Counted from the first letter of the stretch, positions 1 to 8,384 are shown. The stretch: 64,000 nt of DNA from Pseudocoprococcus catus (GCF_019734885.1 NZ_JAAXCM010000021.1:62001-126000); one strand, 5' to 3'. Numbers and translations: made by a program. The notes: generated from the sequence alone by a model not told the origin.

Positions 1-1
1 A

Positions 2-412
2 GAGACTGAATTCGGTCCGATCGGCATCGCGATCTGTTATGATGTGCGTTTCCCTGAACAGTTCCGTCTGATGCAGCAGCGGGGGGTCAAAGCCGTTGTA
101 TTGCCTGCCTCCTTTAACAGAACAACAGGACCGGCCCATTGGGAGCTCCTGATGCGTGCACGTGCACTGGATCAGGAGATGTATGTCCTCGGATGTGCAG
201 CGGCAGGTGATCTGGCAGGTTCTTATAACGGATGGGGACATTCCATTGCAGTTGATCCATGGGGAACGATCATGGAGGAACTGGGCGAGGGCCCGGGCAT
301 GCTGATGGCTGCAGTAGACTTCGCAAAGGCGGATGCAGTACGCAGTCAGATCCCTGTTTTGCAGCAGTTAAGGACCGATATTTATGAAGTTTGTGAAAAG
401 ACTGTCGGATAA
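2..412 (+). CDS. Carbon-nitrogen hydrolase (nitrilase superfamily), C-terminal part
   Basis: The reading frame is open from base 2, so the gene starts before the window. The frame reads IGIAICYDVRFPE, the nitrilase-superfamily strand that carries the catalytic cysteine (codon 35-37). This is followed by a conserved stretch of the type seen in omega-amidases and N-carbamoyl-amidases (MRARALDQEMYVLGCAAAG). These cytoplasmic enzymes use a Glu-Lys-Cys triad to hydrolyse amides; only the Cys part is inside the window. The exact substrate cannot be read here; omega-amidase (2-oxoglutaramate) is the closest guess. An internal GTG at 44 is not the start, because the Cys motif lies upstream of it. Confidence 0.85.
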   Translation, partial: ETEFGPIGIAICYDVRFPEQFRLMQQRGVKAVVLPASFNRTTGPAHWELLMRARALDQEMYVLGCAAAGDLAGSYNGWGHSIAVDPWGTIMEELGEGPGMLMAAVDFAKADAVRSQIPVLQQLRTDIYEVCEKTVG

Positions 413-424
413 ACAGAAAAAGCC

Positions 425-453
425 TTGACAAAAGGGCAGGAAACGTATATAAA
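425..453 (+). promoter_or_regulatory. Sigma-A promoter of hup
   Basis: TTGACA (425-430), a 17-bp spacer and TATAAA (448-453) lie about 125 bp upstream of the HU gene. It is the closest match to consensus between the nitrilase-family gene and hup, giving a leader of roughly 120 nt. Confidence 0.75.
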
Positions 454-578
454 TAGATTTGTCAACATTGAAGTGCATGTCTGAAATGCGGTAAATACAA
501 GGTTTTTCGCAGGTTTGCAGGAGAGCAGCTGACAGACAGAGAAGATATGCACTGACGATAATTGAGGAGGAATAATAG

Positions 579-854
579 ATGAATAAAGCAGAATTAGTTG
601 CAGCTATGGCTGAGAAAACAGGCATGAAGAAAAATGATGCTGAAAAGGCTTTAAAAGCATTTGTAGATGTTGTTACAGATGAGCTTGTAAAAGGTGAAAA
701 AGTTCAGTTAGTTGGTTTCGGTACATTCGAAGTGTCTGAAAGACCTGAAAGAGAAGGAAGAAATCCTCAGACAGGCGAGACAATGAAGATTGCTGCTTCT
801 AAAGCGCCTAAATTCAAAGCAGGTAAGGCATTAAAGGATATCATTAACGCCTAA
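579..854 (+). CDS. hup: DNA-binding protein HU
   Basis: This 91-residue protein is full length for the HU/IHF family and starts [15 protein letters not shown], the usual HU N-terminus. It contains the DNA-binding arm signature around residues 46-65 ([20 protein letters not shown]), including the proline that intercalates between base pairs, and the C-terminal helix ([13 protein letters not shown]). HU is a dimeric nucleoid protein that bends DNA. A strong RBS (GAGGAGGAAT) sits at about 564-573. In Clostridia hup commonly stands next to rqcP, as here. It has its own near-consensus promoter. Confidence 0.97.
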   Translation: MNKAELVAAMAEKTGMKKNDAEKALKAFVDVVTDELVKGEKVQLVGFGTFEVSERPEREGRNPQTGETMKIAASKAPKFKAGKALKDIINA

Positions 855-867
855 TCATCATAAGATC

Positions 868-926
868 AAAAGGATTCCCGGCCGGCATATGAATGCATTG
901 CAGATATGTTATAAGGGAATCCTTTT
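868..926 (+). terminator. Inverted repeat between hup and rqcP
   Basis: A perfect 12-bp inverted repeat (AAAAGGATTCCC at 868-879, GGGAATCCTTTT at 915-926) surrounds a 35-nt loop. It ends in a short T run and stops 19 bp before the rqcP start. It probably acts as a partial terminator or attenuator that lets hup be expressed above rqcP. Confidence 0.55.
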
Positions 927-945
927 CGCATATAAGGAGAAGAAT

Positions 946-1185
946 ATGAGACTTGATAAATATTTAAAAGTATCCCGTCTGATCAAGAGACGTACGGTGG
1001 CCAATGAGGCCTGTGACGCAGGCCGTGTGATGATCAATGGCAAGACAGCCAAGGCCGGTTCGGAAGTGAAGGCCGGGGATGTCATTGAGATCGGTTTCGG
1101 TACACGAAATGTGAAGGTAGAAGTTCTGGATGTTCAGGAGACAACCCGCAAGGAGGATGCAAAGGAACTGTTCAGATATCTGTAA
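946..1185 (+). CDS. rqcP: RqcP (YabO), S4-domain ribosome quality control protein
   Basis: The protein has 79 residues and is almost entirely an S4 RNA-binding domain (MRLDKYLKVSRLIKRR). RqcP works with RqcH to add C-terminal alanine tails to stalled nascent chains on the free 50S subunit. The ATG at 946 follows an AAGGAGAAG ribosome binding site; an upstream in-frame ATG at 889 lies inside the preceding hairpin and is not used here. Length and position before yabP-yabQ-divIC match the Bacillus yabO arrangement. Confidence 0.93.
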   Translation: MRLDKYLKVSRLIKRRTVANEACDAGRVMINGKTAKAGSEVKAGDVIEIGFGTRNVKVEVLDVQETTRKEDAKELFRYL

Positions 1186-1295
1186 CGCCTGATGTACAAA
1201 AGCACTGGAATGTTAACTGTTGAGGCACAGCGTGTCATAAAGCCGCGGGTTGTCTCATATAATAGGAGAGACAGTGAATATCCGGCGGTGAGTCG

Positions 1296-1586
1296 ATGTA
1301 TATGGATGAACAGCAAGTGATCAAACCCCACAGAATAACATTGCAGAACCGGTCCTCGCTACAGGTGGCAGGTGTGTCCGATGTGATTGCATATGATCCC
1401 GGAGAGATCATATTGGAGACGTCAGCAGGCCTTCTGTTGATCAAAGGCTCAGAACTGCATATGAACCATCTGTCTCTGGAAAAAGGAGAAACCGGTGTTG
1501 ACGGCAGAGTGGACAGCCTGACGTATTCTGAGACAAACAGCAGTGCACGTCAGGCAGGCAATTTTCTGGGACGATTGTTTAAGTAA
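1296..1586 (+). CDS. yabP: Sporulation protein YabP
   Basis: This 96-residue protein matches YabP: it opens with HRITLQNRSSLQVAGVSDV and carries the beta-rich ETSAGLLLIKGSELHM core. YabP belongs to the YabP/YqfC family and is made under sigma-E in the mother cell, where it is needed for normal spore-cortex morphogenesis. The start at 1296 follows GGCGGTGAG; an ATG two codons later is also possible. It is followed after two bases by yabQ, so the two are co-transcribed. A sigma-E promoter would be expected in 1190-1290, but I could not fix its -35 and -10 with confidence. Confidence 0.93.
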   Translation: MYMDEQQVIKPHRITLQNRSSLQVAGVSDVIAYDPGEIILETSAGLLLIKGSELHMNHLSLEKGETGVDGRVDSLTYSETNSSARQAGNFLGRLFK

Positions 1587-1588
1587 CG

Positions 1589-2035
1589 GTGAGTCAGGAT
1601 GTATTGTTTCAGGGAAGACTGTTTTTTTATGCTGTTTTTTTGGGAGGCATCCTTCTGCTGGCCTATGACTGCATGAGACTCTTGAGAATATTTGTCCGTC
1701 ACAGGCAATGGGCGATGGCAGCGGAGGAGATCGTTTTCTGGATCGCGGCGGCAGCCGCAATCTACAGCATGATCTATCACTGCAACAGTGGGGCTGTGCG
1801 CAACTATATCGTATGCGGAATGGGGCTGGGAATGCTCCTTTACAGAAGTTTTCTGTCTTCATTTTTTATCAGAGGCATGTCATGGATTCTGAGACCTGTG
1901 AGAAAAACATTTCAAATCTTTAAAACTTTTATGAAGAATGCAGCAAAATTATTGAAATCTGCAGTCTCAAGGCGTACAATAAAAGTCAGAAAGCTACGAT
2001 ACAGAAGACAGGGGGATCATGATGGCGGCGAATAA
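1589..2035 (+). CDS. yabQ: Spore cortex biosynthesis protein YabQ
   Basis: This 148-residue protein has about four hydrophobic segments in the first 95 residues (for example LFFYAVFLGGILLLAYD and IVFWIAAAAAIYSMIY) and a basic tail. That is the YabQ layout. YabQ sits in the outer forespore membrane and is required for cortex formation. The start is a GTG at 1589, directly after the yabP stop. Its 3' end overlaps the next gene by 17 bp, which supports translational coupling. Confidence 0.9.
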   Translation: MSQDVLFQGRLFFYAVFLGGILLLAYDCMRLLRIFVRHRQWAMAAEEIVFWIAAAAAIYSMIYHCNSGAVRNYIVCGMGLGMLLYRSFLSSFFIRGMSWILRPVRKTFQIFKTFMKNAAKLLKSAVSRRTIKVRKLRYRRQGDHDGGE

Positions 2036-2330
2036 GCGAGCCGGAAGAAGACGAAGATTGAAGCACAGAGGCAGTATGAAAGTAATTACGGTGATCGTTG
2101 TGATGATGTGCTGCATGTTCGGCTTCTTTACTTGGCAGAACACTCAAAAATCCAAACAATACGCATTGATAGAGCAGAACCTTCAGAAGCAGATTGAAGA
2201 TGAAGAAGAGAACCAGAAGGCAATCGAAGAGAAAGCAGCCTATCAGAAGACAGATGCTTACATCGAGGATCTGGCAAGGGATAAGCTGGGATTGGTTCAT
2301 GAGAATGAGATTATTTTTAAGAAGAAGTGA
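2019..2330 (+). CDS. divIC: Septum formation initiator, DivIC/FtsB family
   Basis: The 103-residue protein has a basic cytoplasmic N-terminus, one membrane segment (residues about 20-38) and an extracytoplasmic coiled coil rich in Q, E and K. It ends with the family motif YIEDLARDKLGLVHENE. DivIC/FtsB joins FtsL and DivIB in the divisome and helps to activate septal cell-wall synthesis. Two ATGs at 2019 and 2022 follow GGGGGATC; either could be used. Position after yabQ matches Bacillus. Confidence 0.93.
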   Translation: MMAANKRAGRRRRLKHRGSMKVITVIVVMMCCMFGFFTWQNTQKSKQYALIEQNLQKQIEDEEENQKAIEEKAAYQKTDAYIEDLARDKLGLVHENEIIFKKK

Positions 2331-2336
2331 TAATAA

Positions 2337-2375
2337 CCGCTGCGAGGGCATCTTTTAAGGTGCTGCAGCGGTTTT
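2337..2375 (+). terminator. Intrinsic terminator after divIC
   Basis: CCGCTGC (2337-2343) pairs with GCAGCGG (2365-2371), followed by TTTT. It closes the rqcP-yabP-yabQ-divIC operon. Confidence 0.75.
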
Positions 2376-2415
2376 GTGCGTTTTATCTGAATATACATAA
2401 GGGAGGATGAGAATT

Positions 2416-2829
2416 ATGACAGGTTTATTGTATTATCTTGTGGAAAAGATGGCGATCATCCATGATGCGATTATGACATGGAATGATTCATGCGAGAACA
2501 TTTTGTCGGATAAGGAGCTGCATTTTATTGTGATCGGTATCATCGGCATGGCATTGCTGCTGGTTATTTATCCGTTGTTTAAGGCCCTCAGCAAACATCA
2601 TGTATTGATCATTGCGTGGATTTATGTATTTACAGTGATGGTCGTTGTGACATTTGCAATAGAAATCGGCCAGGGCATCACTCACACTGGCAACATGGAA
2701 ATGGAAGACATTGTGAGCGGCCTGGCCGGATTTATGTTTTTGTTTATTATATTTGCCGTTTTGAGGGCAATTGTACTTGGTATCGTGCATCTGATCAGGG
2801 GCTTTGCGGGCTGGGATGACGATGAATAA
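2416..2829 (+). CDS. Small membrane protein, weakly VanZ-like
   Basis: This 137-residue protein has three hydrophobic segments: around residues 33-52, 59-80 and 96-118. Between the last two lies EIGQGITHTGNMEMEDIVSG, which resembles the acidic, Q-containing loop and DxxxNxxG-like part of VanZ-type proteins (E-x-x-Q...D-x-x-x-G). I treat that as a suggestion only. The ATG at 2416 has GGGAGG nine bases upstream; the ATG at 2407 abuts the same RBS and is too close. It stands alone between the divIC terminator and the convergent larA-like gene. Confidence 0.6.
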   Translation: MTGLLYYLVEKMAIIHDAIMTWNDSCENILSDKELHFIVIGIIGMALLLVIYPLFKALSKHHVLIIAWIYVFTVMVVVTFAIEIGQGITHTGNMEMEDIVSGLAGFMFLFIIFAVLRAIVLGIVHLIRGFAGWDDDE

Positions 2830-2832
2830 TCA

Positions 2833-4146
2833 TTAAATTTCTTCGCTGAAGCGGGAATAATCGGCTTCCGTCTGAGGCATGACACTGCCACCGAAAGGGA
2901 TGATGTAAACATCTTTGTCTTTGATATCAATATCAGCCATGATGTCTTCCATGCGGTCATATTTTCTGATGCCCATATCATTGACGATCTGGGCATCCAG
3001 CTTAGGACCGGCCAGCAGAAGAATATTGGCTTTGCGGATATTTTCACAGGCAGCATAGAAAATATACCCGGCGATTGTAAAGGCTTCACGAAGACTCTGA
3101 TCAAGATGGCCCTCTCTCAGCGGTGTCAGCCAGTCAAAGAAATCTTTGGCACCGGCGCCTTCGCTGCATTCAGCCAGCATGACAAGTGTTCCGCCGGGTT
3201 TGACGGCACGAACGGCATTAAAGAGACTCTTAGAGCCTTGATAGAAGTTCAGATCCTTTGGAAAGCCGCCGCAGCTGACGAAGACAACATCTGCCTGATC
3301 TTTGATCGGAAGACCGTAACATTGCTGGACATACTTGCAGCTTTCCCGCCATGCGGCATCGAAGTCACCGCAGAAAAGACCGCTGTGTCTGGAAGCGGAG
3401 TTGACAACAATATTGATGCCGAAGACTGGATGAAGCAGTGCACCTGCTTCACGCATGTCTTCATTGATCGGGTTATTGTTGAATTTGCCGGGACCGACTC
3501 TCGGATCGCTTTGCTCGCAGTGAGGATCCAGGGCCATGGCATGGTTGTGCCGGATAGTTTCACGGCCGGCAATACCGGGAACGATACTCTTTCTGCCGCC
3601 GCCGTAACCGGCCATGAGATGATGAACAGTGCCGCCGATGCAGATGACCTTGCGGCCGACGGCCAGCGGATTGATCAGGACTCTGGTTCCATAAGAGGTT
3701 GTGCCGATATCCACAAGATCCGGGGCATCACAGTCGTGGTCCACAACAGCGGCAACATGATCATAGACATAAGCACCTGTCAGAACTTTCTGGTCGGCAG
3801 GTGTATTTTTGTGATGGGTACCGAGGCCGATCAGGATGACTATGTGTTCAAAAGGAATACCGATGGCTTCATTCAGATAACGAACCAGTTCCTCACAGAT
3901 GATATCCTGATGCATCCAGAAACGGGTCATATCGCTGATGATAATTGTTATCTTGTCATCAGATGCTACAAGCTGTTTGAGGGCAGGGGATTCAATGGTG
4001 TCCTCAGTGATTGCCTTCAGAAAGGCAGCATGAATATCTTCAATTGTATTCATAGGATTCTCAGTCAGCGTCTGAACGCTGCGGGCGCCATCTATGGCGA
4101 TGGCGACTTCATTTTTACCATACTTCAAAGAAAAATTTTCCATCAT
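2833..4146 (-). CDS. larA: LarA-family nickel-pincer racemase/epimerase (DUF2088)
   Basis: This protein of about 437 residues is full length for LarA. Residues known to matter in Lactobacillus plantarum LarA occur at nearly the same numbers: D72 and R75 (in SDMTR), H111 (GTHHKN), H175 (GGTVHH), K186 (GGGRKS, the lysine that holds the nickel-pincer nucleotide) and H200. LarA interconverts D- and L-2-hydroxyacids by hydride transfer. The maturation genes larB, larC and larE are not in this window. The ATG at 4146 (complement) follows AGAAAG; a GTG three codons upstream is an alternative. It is transcribed against the neighbouring division and sporulation genes. Substrate other than lactate is quite possible in this broad family. 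Confidence 0.88.
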   Translation of the reverse strand: MMENFSLKYGKNEVAIAIDGARSVQTLTENPMNTIEDIHAAFLKAITEDTIESPALKQLVASDDKITIIISDMTRFWMHQDIICEELVRYLNEAIGIPFEHIVILIGLGTHHKNTPADQKVLTGAYVYDHVAAVVDHDCDAPDLVDIGTTSYGTRVLINPLAVGRKVICIGGTVHHLMAGYGGGRKSIVPGIAGRETIRHNHAMALDPHCEQSDPRVGPGKFNNNPINEDMREAGALLHPVFGINIVVNSASRHSGLFCGDFDAAWRESCKYVQQCYGLPIKDQADVVFVSCGGFPKDLNFYQGSKSLFNAVRAVKPGGTLVMLAECSEGAGAKDFFDWLTPLREGHLDQSLREAFTIAGYIFYAACENIRKANILLLAGPKLDAQIVNDMGIRKYDRMEDIMADIDIKDKDVYIIPFGGSVMPQTEADYSRFSEEI

Positions 4147-4176
4147 TTTATACACTTTCTAAAATTAAATATCATT

Positions 4177-4281
4177 GTAACTGTTTAGAGCTAACCGCCA
4201 AATAAAATTTCAAAAACAGTCTTAAAAATGCAGGCATTCTAAACCTGTTTTTTGAAATTTTGCTTGGCTCTGAACAGTTAC
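4177..4281. repeat. TIR insertion element, 105-bp version (MITE-like)
   Basis: The element runs from GTAACTGTTTAGAGC to GCTCTGAACAGTTAC, giving terminal inverted repeats of about 15 bp. The flanking 8-mers ATATCATT (4169-4176) and ACATCATT (4282-4289) agree at 7 of 8 positions, consistent with an 8-bp target duplication. Read on the minus strand it starts like the 81-bp copies at 21796 and 27801, but has a longer interior with its own nested inverted repeat. It has no coding capacity. It lies between the larA-like gene start and spoIIE. Confidence 0.85.
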
Positions 4282-4391
4282 ACATCATTAATAGTTACAT
4301 GGTAACACTTTAAAGCTTTATAGTCAATGGCGGACCTGAGCTCCTTAAAAACCCCTCGAAAAAACATTTGAAGGGAGGTACTGTCAGAGAA

Positions 4392-4425
4392 TTGGAATCG
4401 TAATTGCAGGATTTTTCCATATAAT
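4392..4425 (+). promoter_or_regulatory. Possible Spo0A-dependent promoter of spoIIE
   Basis: TTGGAA (4392-4397) and a perfect TATAAT (4420-4425) are separated by 22 bp. Over-long spacing of 21-22 bp is the known hallmark of Spo0A-activated sigma-A promoters such as spoIIE and spoIIG of Bacillus. A weak 0A-box-like CTCGAAA lies upstream near 4357. The spacing is seen; control by Spo0A is inferred. Confidence 0.45.
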
Positions 4426-4488
4426 GCCTGTAACAGATTCGGGAAGGCCGGGAGGCCGGAATCTGTACAAAAATCAGGAGGCATGTGC

Positions 4489-6387
4489 ATGAAAAAGCTT
4501 GACATGAAAGATTTATTGGTGATCGTACTTAGTGCTTTCATCAATATGTTTGTCTGGCACGACAGAAACCCTGCGGGTGTTGCGTTTTTCTGTGCGGCAT
4601 ACGCGTTGATCCCAGGGAAAATACTGTTGTCAGTGGCTTCCCTGACAGGGATGGCCTATGCACTACCGATGACTGCTTTTATAAGATATACAGGACTGAT
4701 AACAACAGTGATGATGATGGCTGCGGTTTTGCGAAAGGTGCGGCCCGGATTGCTGACGCCTGTGGTGATGTGCGGGCTGATGACGCTGACAATGCTGACA
4801 GCGGGGATAGGGTATGGTCTGGCTTACGGAGAAGGCTGGCAGCAGCATATGATGTCGGAGCTTCCGAAATCTGCTTTGGAACTTGCGGCAGCACTGGGAA
4901 TCTATTGGTTATCTGTAGGGGGGATCGCCTTTCTGAAGGGGCGGCACCCTGTCGGAAGAAAGGAGCGTATGTCCATGAAAGAAGAAGCGATGATCACCAA
5001 AAATCAGCTTCATGCATTTTCGGAGTCCTTTCGGAAGCTGTCCCAGTCCTTTGAAGTGGATACAAGTCCCCGGGGAACACTAAGTGACCAGGAAATGCAG
5101 GATATTTTTAATGCGGTCACGGAGCAGGTCTGCAAAGACTGCAGCCGGTGCAGTTATTGTTGGGAAAATGTTTTTGAAGATAGTTGTGAATCGGCCTATG
5201 AGATATTGAAATTATGCGGGGAGCGTGTTGATATGAAGAAAAAAGATCTTCCGGAACGATTCAGGCAGCGCTGTGTCCGATCGGACAATTTTCTGGCAGA
5301 GGCTCGCAGAATGATGGGACTGGCCCAGACAAATTTGTCCTGGCAGAACCGTCTGGCGGAGAGCAGACTGGCATTGGCGGGGCAGTTTGGTGAGGTGGCG
5401 GATGTTATTGGGGATTTTTCGAAGCAGATCAGTGATGAACCGGTCAGGCAGGGAGCCCCTGAAAAGCAGGTGGTGCATCGGATGACCGGGCAGAGGATCA
5501 ATGTGCGCAGAATCGCAGCGTCGAGCCGTCAAAATGGTCGGAAATGCGTTTATATAGAGGCAAAGACACCGAAAAATATTCAGAAAACAGCACAGGAGGC
5601 GGCAGATATCATCGGAAGGGTCTATGGCCGGCGGTATCTGCCCCGGGCTGGGACGCCTCCGGTGATCGGACAACGATGGGAAATGTTGTCCTTTGAAGAA
5701 GATGTCCGTTACCGGACTATCGTGGGGGATGCAAGAATGGTCCGGATGGGGGAAACTGTTTCCGGGGATAGTTTTACGGTAATGCATATGGAAAGCGGAC
5801 AAACGGTTCTGTCGTTGTCTGATGGTATGGGAAGCGGTGAAAAGGCGGAAAAGGAGAGCAACAGAATTATCAGTCTGCTGGAACAGCTGCTTACAACCGG
5901 CTTTAACCGCCAGTCTGCCATTCGGCTGATCCATTCGGTTGTGCTGTCGGGGAGTGAACCGCATACGTATTCAACACTGGATCTGGCGACCCTGGACCTT
6001 TTTACAGGCAGGTGTGAATTGGTGAAAATGGGTGCTGCCGCTTCGTTTATCAAAAACGGGGAGGAGGTAAAAAAACTGACATCCGATGCCCTGCCGCCGG
6101 GGGTGCTGCCGGAACCGGAAAGCGAAGTGCTGACGGCCGATATGAAAAATGGGGATATGCTCATTATGATGAGTGATGGAACCCTCGGCAGTCTTGGAAA
6201 GGGAGATGATCAGAATGAAGAAAAGATGGCAGAATTTTTGAGAAACTGTACAGCTGTTAATCCTCAGGAGCTGGCCAATGCGGTTCTCAACCATGCCATG
6301 GCATGCAGTCACTATGAAGCAGAGGATGATATGACAGTGCTGGTCTGCGGACTTTACAGAAAACCTGAAAATTATAGCGGGGCTTGA
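4489..6387 (+). CDS. spoIIE: Stage II sporulation protein E, PP2C phosphatase
   Basis: This protein of about 632 residues is shorter than the 827-residue Bacillus protein, mostly through fewer membrane segments. The N-terminal 150 residues hold the hydrophobic segments. A cysteine cluster (CKDCSRCSYC, about residue 208) follows, and the C-terminal 220 residues form the PP2C domain with the acidic metal-binding motifs SGDSF, SDGMGSGEKA, MMSDG and EDDMTVL. SpoIIE dephosphorylates SpoIIAA and so releases sigma-F in the forespore; it also binds FtsZ at the polar septum. The ATG at 4489 is seven bases after AGGAGG; the ATG at 4483 is too close to it. tilS follows within 50 bp. Confidence 0.96.
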   Translation: MKKLDMKDLLVIVLSAFINMFVWHDRNPAGVAFFCAAYALIPGKILLSVASLTGMAYALPMTAFIRYTGLITTVMMMAAVLRKVRPGLLTPVVMCGLMTLTMLTAGIGYGLAYGEGWQQHMMSELPKSALELAAALGIYWLSVGGIAFLKGRHPVGRKERMSMKEEAMITKNQLHAFSESFRKLSQSFEVDTSPRGTLSDQEMQDIFNAVTEQVCKDCSRCSYCWENVFEDSCESAYEILKLCGERVDMKKKDLPERFRQRCVRSDNFLAEARRMMGLAQTNLSWQNRLAESRLALAGQFGEVADVIGDFSKQISDEPVRQGAPEKQVVHRMTGQRINVRRIAASSRQNGRKCVYIEAKTPKNIQKTAQEAADIIGRVYGRRYLPRAGTPPVIGQRWEMLSFEEDVRYRTIVGDARMVRMGETVSGDSFTVMHMESGQTVLSLSDGMGSGEKAEKESNRIISLLEQLLTTGFNRQSAIRLIHSVVLSGSEPHTYSTLDLATLDLFTGRCELVKMGAAASFIKNGEEVKKLTSDALPPGVLPEPESEVLTADMKNGDMLIMMSDGTLGSLGKGDDQNEEKMAEFLRNCTAVNPQELANAVLNHAMACSHYEAEDDMTVLVCGLYRKPENYSGA

Positions 6388-6435
6388 CGGTCTGTGTTAT
6401 ACTCAGAAGGAGAATAAAGGAAGCAGGTGAGGAAA

Positions 6436-7860
6436 ATGGATGAGCTGGTCAGAAAAGTATATGACACTATAAAGAAATCGGAAATGATCTGTCAGGGTGA
6501 TTCGGTGATTGTCGGCGTTTCAGGCGGTGCGGATTCGGTCTGCCTGCTGTCGGTACTCAAAAACCTGCAGATGTCCATGGACTTAAAGCTGACAGCCGTC
6601 CATATCCATCACGGCCTGCGTGGGGAAGCGGCAGATCGGGACAGAGATTTTGTGATACAGTTATGTCAGACACTTCATGTGCCCTGTGAGTGCTTTCAGA
6701 CAGACATTAGGGAAATGGCACAGGCACAGCATTTGTCTGAGGAGGAAGCCGGCAGGCTGTTCAGATATGAATGCTTTGAACAGGTGCGGCAGCAGAAGCA
6801 GGCATCAAAGATTGCAGTGGCGCATCATATGGATGATCAGGCGGAGACTGTGCTGCTGAATCTGTTCAGGGGCAGTGGACTGAAAGGAATGGCAGGCATA
6901 CCGGCGGTGAGAGATGTGATCGTGAGACCGCTGCTGAAGATCAGCCGCAGTGATATTGAGGAATATCTGAAAAAACATCAGATCGCTTATCGAAATGATG
7001 CAACGAATTTTGAAACAGAGTATACCAGAAACCGGATCAGGCTGGATATTCTTCCTTATGTCACTGAACATATCAATCCGGCGGCGGTGTCCCATATTGC
7101 GGAGACTGCCGCTATAGCAGCGGATATCTGTCGTTATATAGAAAAACAGGCAGCAGCCATTGGAAGAACCATGATTCGGCAGGTATCAGCGGATGATTAT
7201 ACGGTATTGGAAATCGATGCAGCCGTATTTATCAATCAGGATATTGCTATTCAGCGGGAACTTTTGCGGCAGGTGATGAACCGGCTGGCCGGCGGACTGA
7301 AGGACATCCAGGCAGTTCATATTGAAATGTTCAGGGAATTGTTTGAGGGGCAGGTGGGAAGGCAGGTGGATCTGCCTTATCAGCTGTGTGCAAAACGCAC
7401 ATATACAACTGTGAACATTTTCAGGAATCAGACACATACAGCGGACGGCATTCTGGCAGATGAATGTCCTGAAATAAAGCTGGATGAGCCGGGGAAATAT
7501 ATTTTGACAGGCAGTAAAAGAGAACTTTGTCTTAAAATTTTTCCTGTGGAGAAAAATCTGCAAATTCCCAAAAAAATGTATACGAAATGGTTTGATTATG
7601 ATAGAATAAAAAATGGACTGGTCCTGCGGCAGCGCCGCCCGGGCGATTATATGATGATCGGCGGCGGACATAAGAAAGCTCTTCGCAGAATTTTTATGGA
7701 TGATAAGGTACCGCAGTCGGATCGGGAGAATTTGAACATGTTGACAGACGGCAGTCATGTCCTGTGGATACCGGACATAGGCCGTTTGAGCGAATATTAT
7801 AAGATTACCGGAGAGACAAAGCTGATTTTATCAGCAGAACTGAAGGAGATTGAAGAATGA
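6436..7860 (+). CDS. tilS: tRNA(Ile)-lysidine synthase
   Basis: The 474-residue protein carries the PP-loop SGGADS near residue 31 and the downstream HHMDDQAETVLLNLFRGSG motif. It has the C-terminal TilS substrate-binding region. The enzyme uses ATP and lysine to convert C34 of tRNA-Ile(CAT) to lysidine, which makes it decode AUA. The ATG at 6436 follows AGGTGAGG at 6425; the upstream GTG at 6427 lies inside that RBS. It overlaps hpt by 4 bp (ATGA), showing translational coupling. Confidence 0.96.
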   Translation: MDELVRKVYDTIKKSEMICQGDSVIVGVSGGADSVCLLSVLKNLQMSMDLKLTAVHIHHGLRGEAADRDRDFVIQLCQTLHVPCECFQTDIREMAQAQHLSEEEAGRLFRYECFEQVRQQKQASKIAVAHHMDDQAETVLLNLFRGSGLKGMAGIPAVRDVIVRPLLKISRSDIEEYLKKHQIAYRNDATNFETEYTRNRIRLDILPYVTEHINPAAVSHIAETAAIAADICRYIEKQAAAIGRTMIRQVSADDYTVLEIDAAVFINQDIAIQRELLRQVMNRLAGGLKDIQAVHIEMFRELFEGQVGRQVDLPYQLCAKRTYTTVNIFRNQTHTADGILADECPEIKLDEPGKYILTGSKRELCLKIFPVEKNLQIPKKMYTKWFDYDRIKNGLVLRQRRPGDYMMIGGGHKKALRRIFMDDKVPQSDRENLNMLTDGSHVLWIPDIGRLSEYYKITGETKLILSAELKEIEE

Positions 7861-8384
7861 AAGAGAAGATTAAAGTTTTACTGCCGGAAGCAGAAGTTGA
7901 CAAGAAGATCCAGGAGCTGGGTGAACAGATCAGCAAGGATTATGAAGGCAAGAGCATTCATATGATCTGCGTATTAAAGGGTGGTGTTTTCTTCACATGT
8001 GAACTGGCCAAGAGAATCAGTGTGCCTGTATCTCTTGATTTTATGTCTGTATCCAGTTATGGCAATGGTACGACATCTTCAGGTGCGGTTCGTATCGTGA
8101 AGGATCTGGATGAGCCTTTGGACGGTAAGGATGTCCTGATTGTTGAAGATATCATTGACTCAGGCAATACACTGCATTACCTGGTAGAGATCCTCTATAA
8201 GAGAAAGCCAAACAGCATCAAGATCTGTACTCTGTTAGACAAGCCGGAGCGCCGGACAGCAGATGTGAAGGTTGATTATTCCGGATTCAACATTCCTGAT
8301 GAATTTGTTGTAGGCTATGGTCTTGACTATGCGCAGAAGTACAGAAATCTTCCGTTTATCGGAGTTGTTGAATTTACTGAATAA
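7857..8384 (+). CDS. hpt: Hypoxanthine phosphoribosyltransferase
   Basis: This 175-residue protein has the PRPP-binding loop VLIVEDIIDSGNTL (about residues 96-109) and the base-recognition region near PDEFVVGYGLDYAQKYRN. It converts hypoxanthine or guanine plus PRPP into IMP or GMP (purine salvage). It starts at the ATG that overlaps the tilS stop. Its place between tilS and ftsH is conserved across Firmicutes. Confidence 0.97.
   Translation: MKEKIKVLLPEAEVDKKIQELGEQISKDYEGKSIHMICVLKGGVFFTCELAKRISVPVSLDFMSVSSYGNGTTSSGAVRIVKDLDEPLDGKDVLIVEDIIDSGNTLHYLVEILYKRKPNSIKICTLLDKPERRTADVKVDYSGFNIPDEFVVGYGLDYAQKYRNLPFIGVVEFTE

Noticed and set aside
3106-4188. Long open frame on the plus strand, 360 codons
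   Set aside because: It is fully antisense to the larA-like gene, whose motifs are clear, and it has no family resemblance.
5212-5964. Minus-strand frame of 250 codons inside spoIIE
   Set aside because: It is a shadow of the spoIIE coding frame, without start signals or family motifs.
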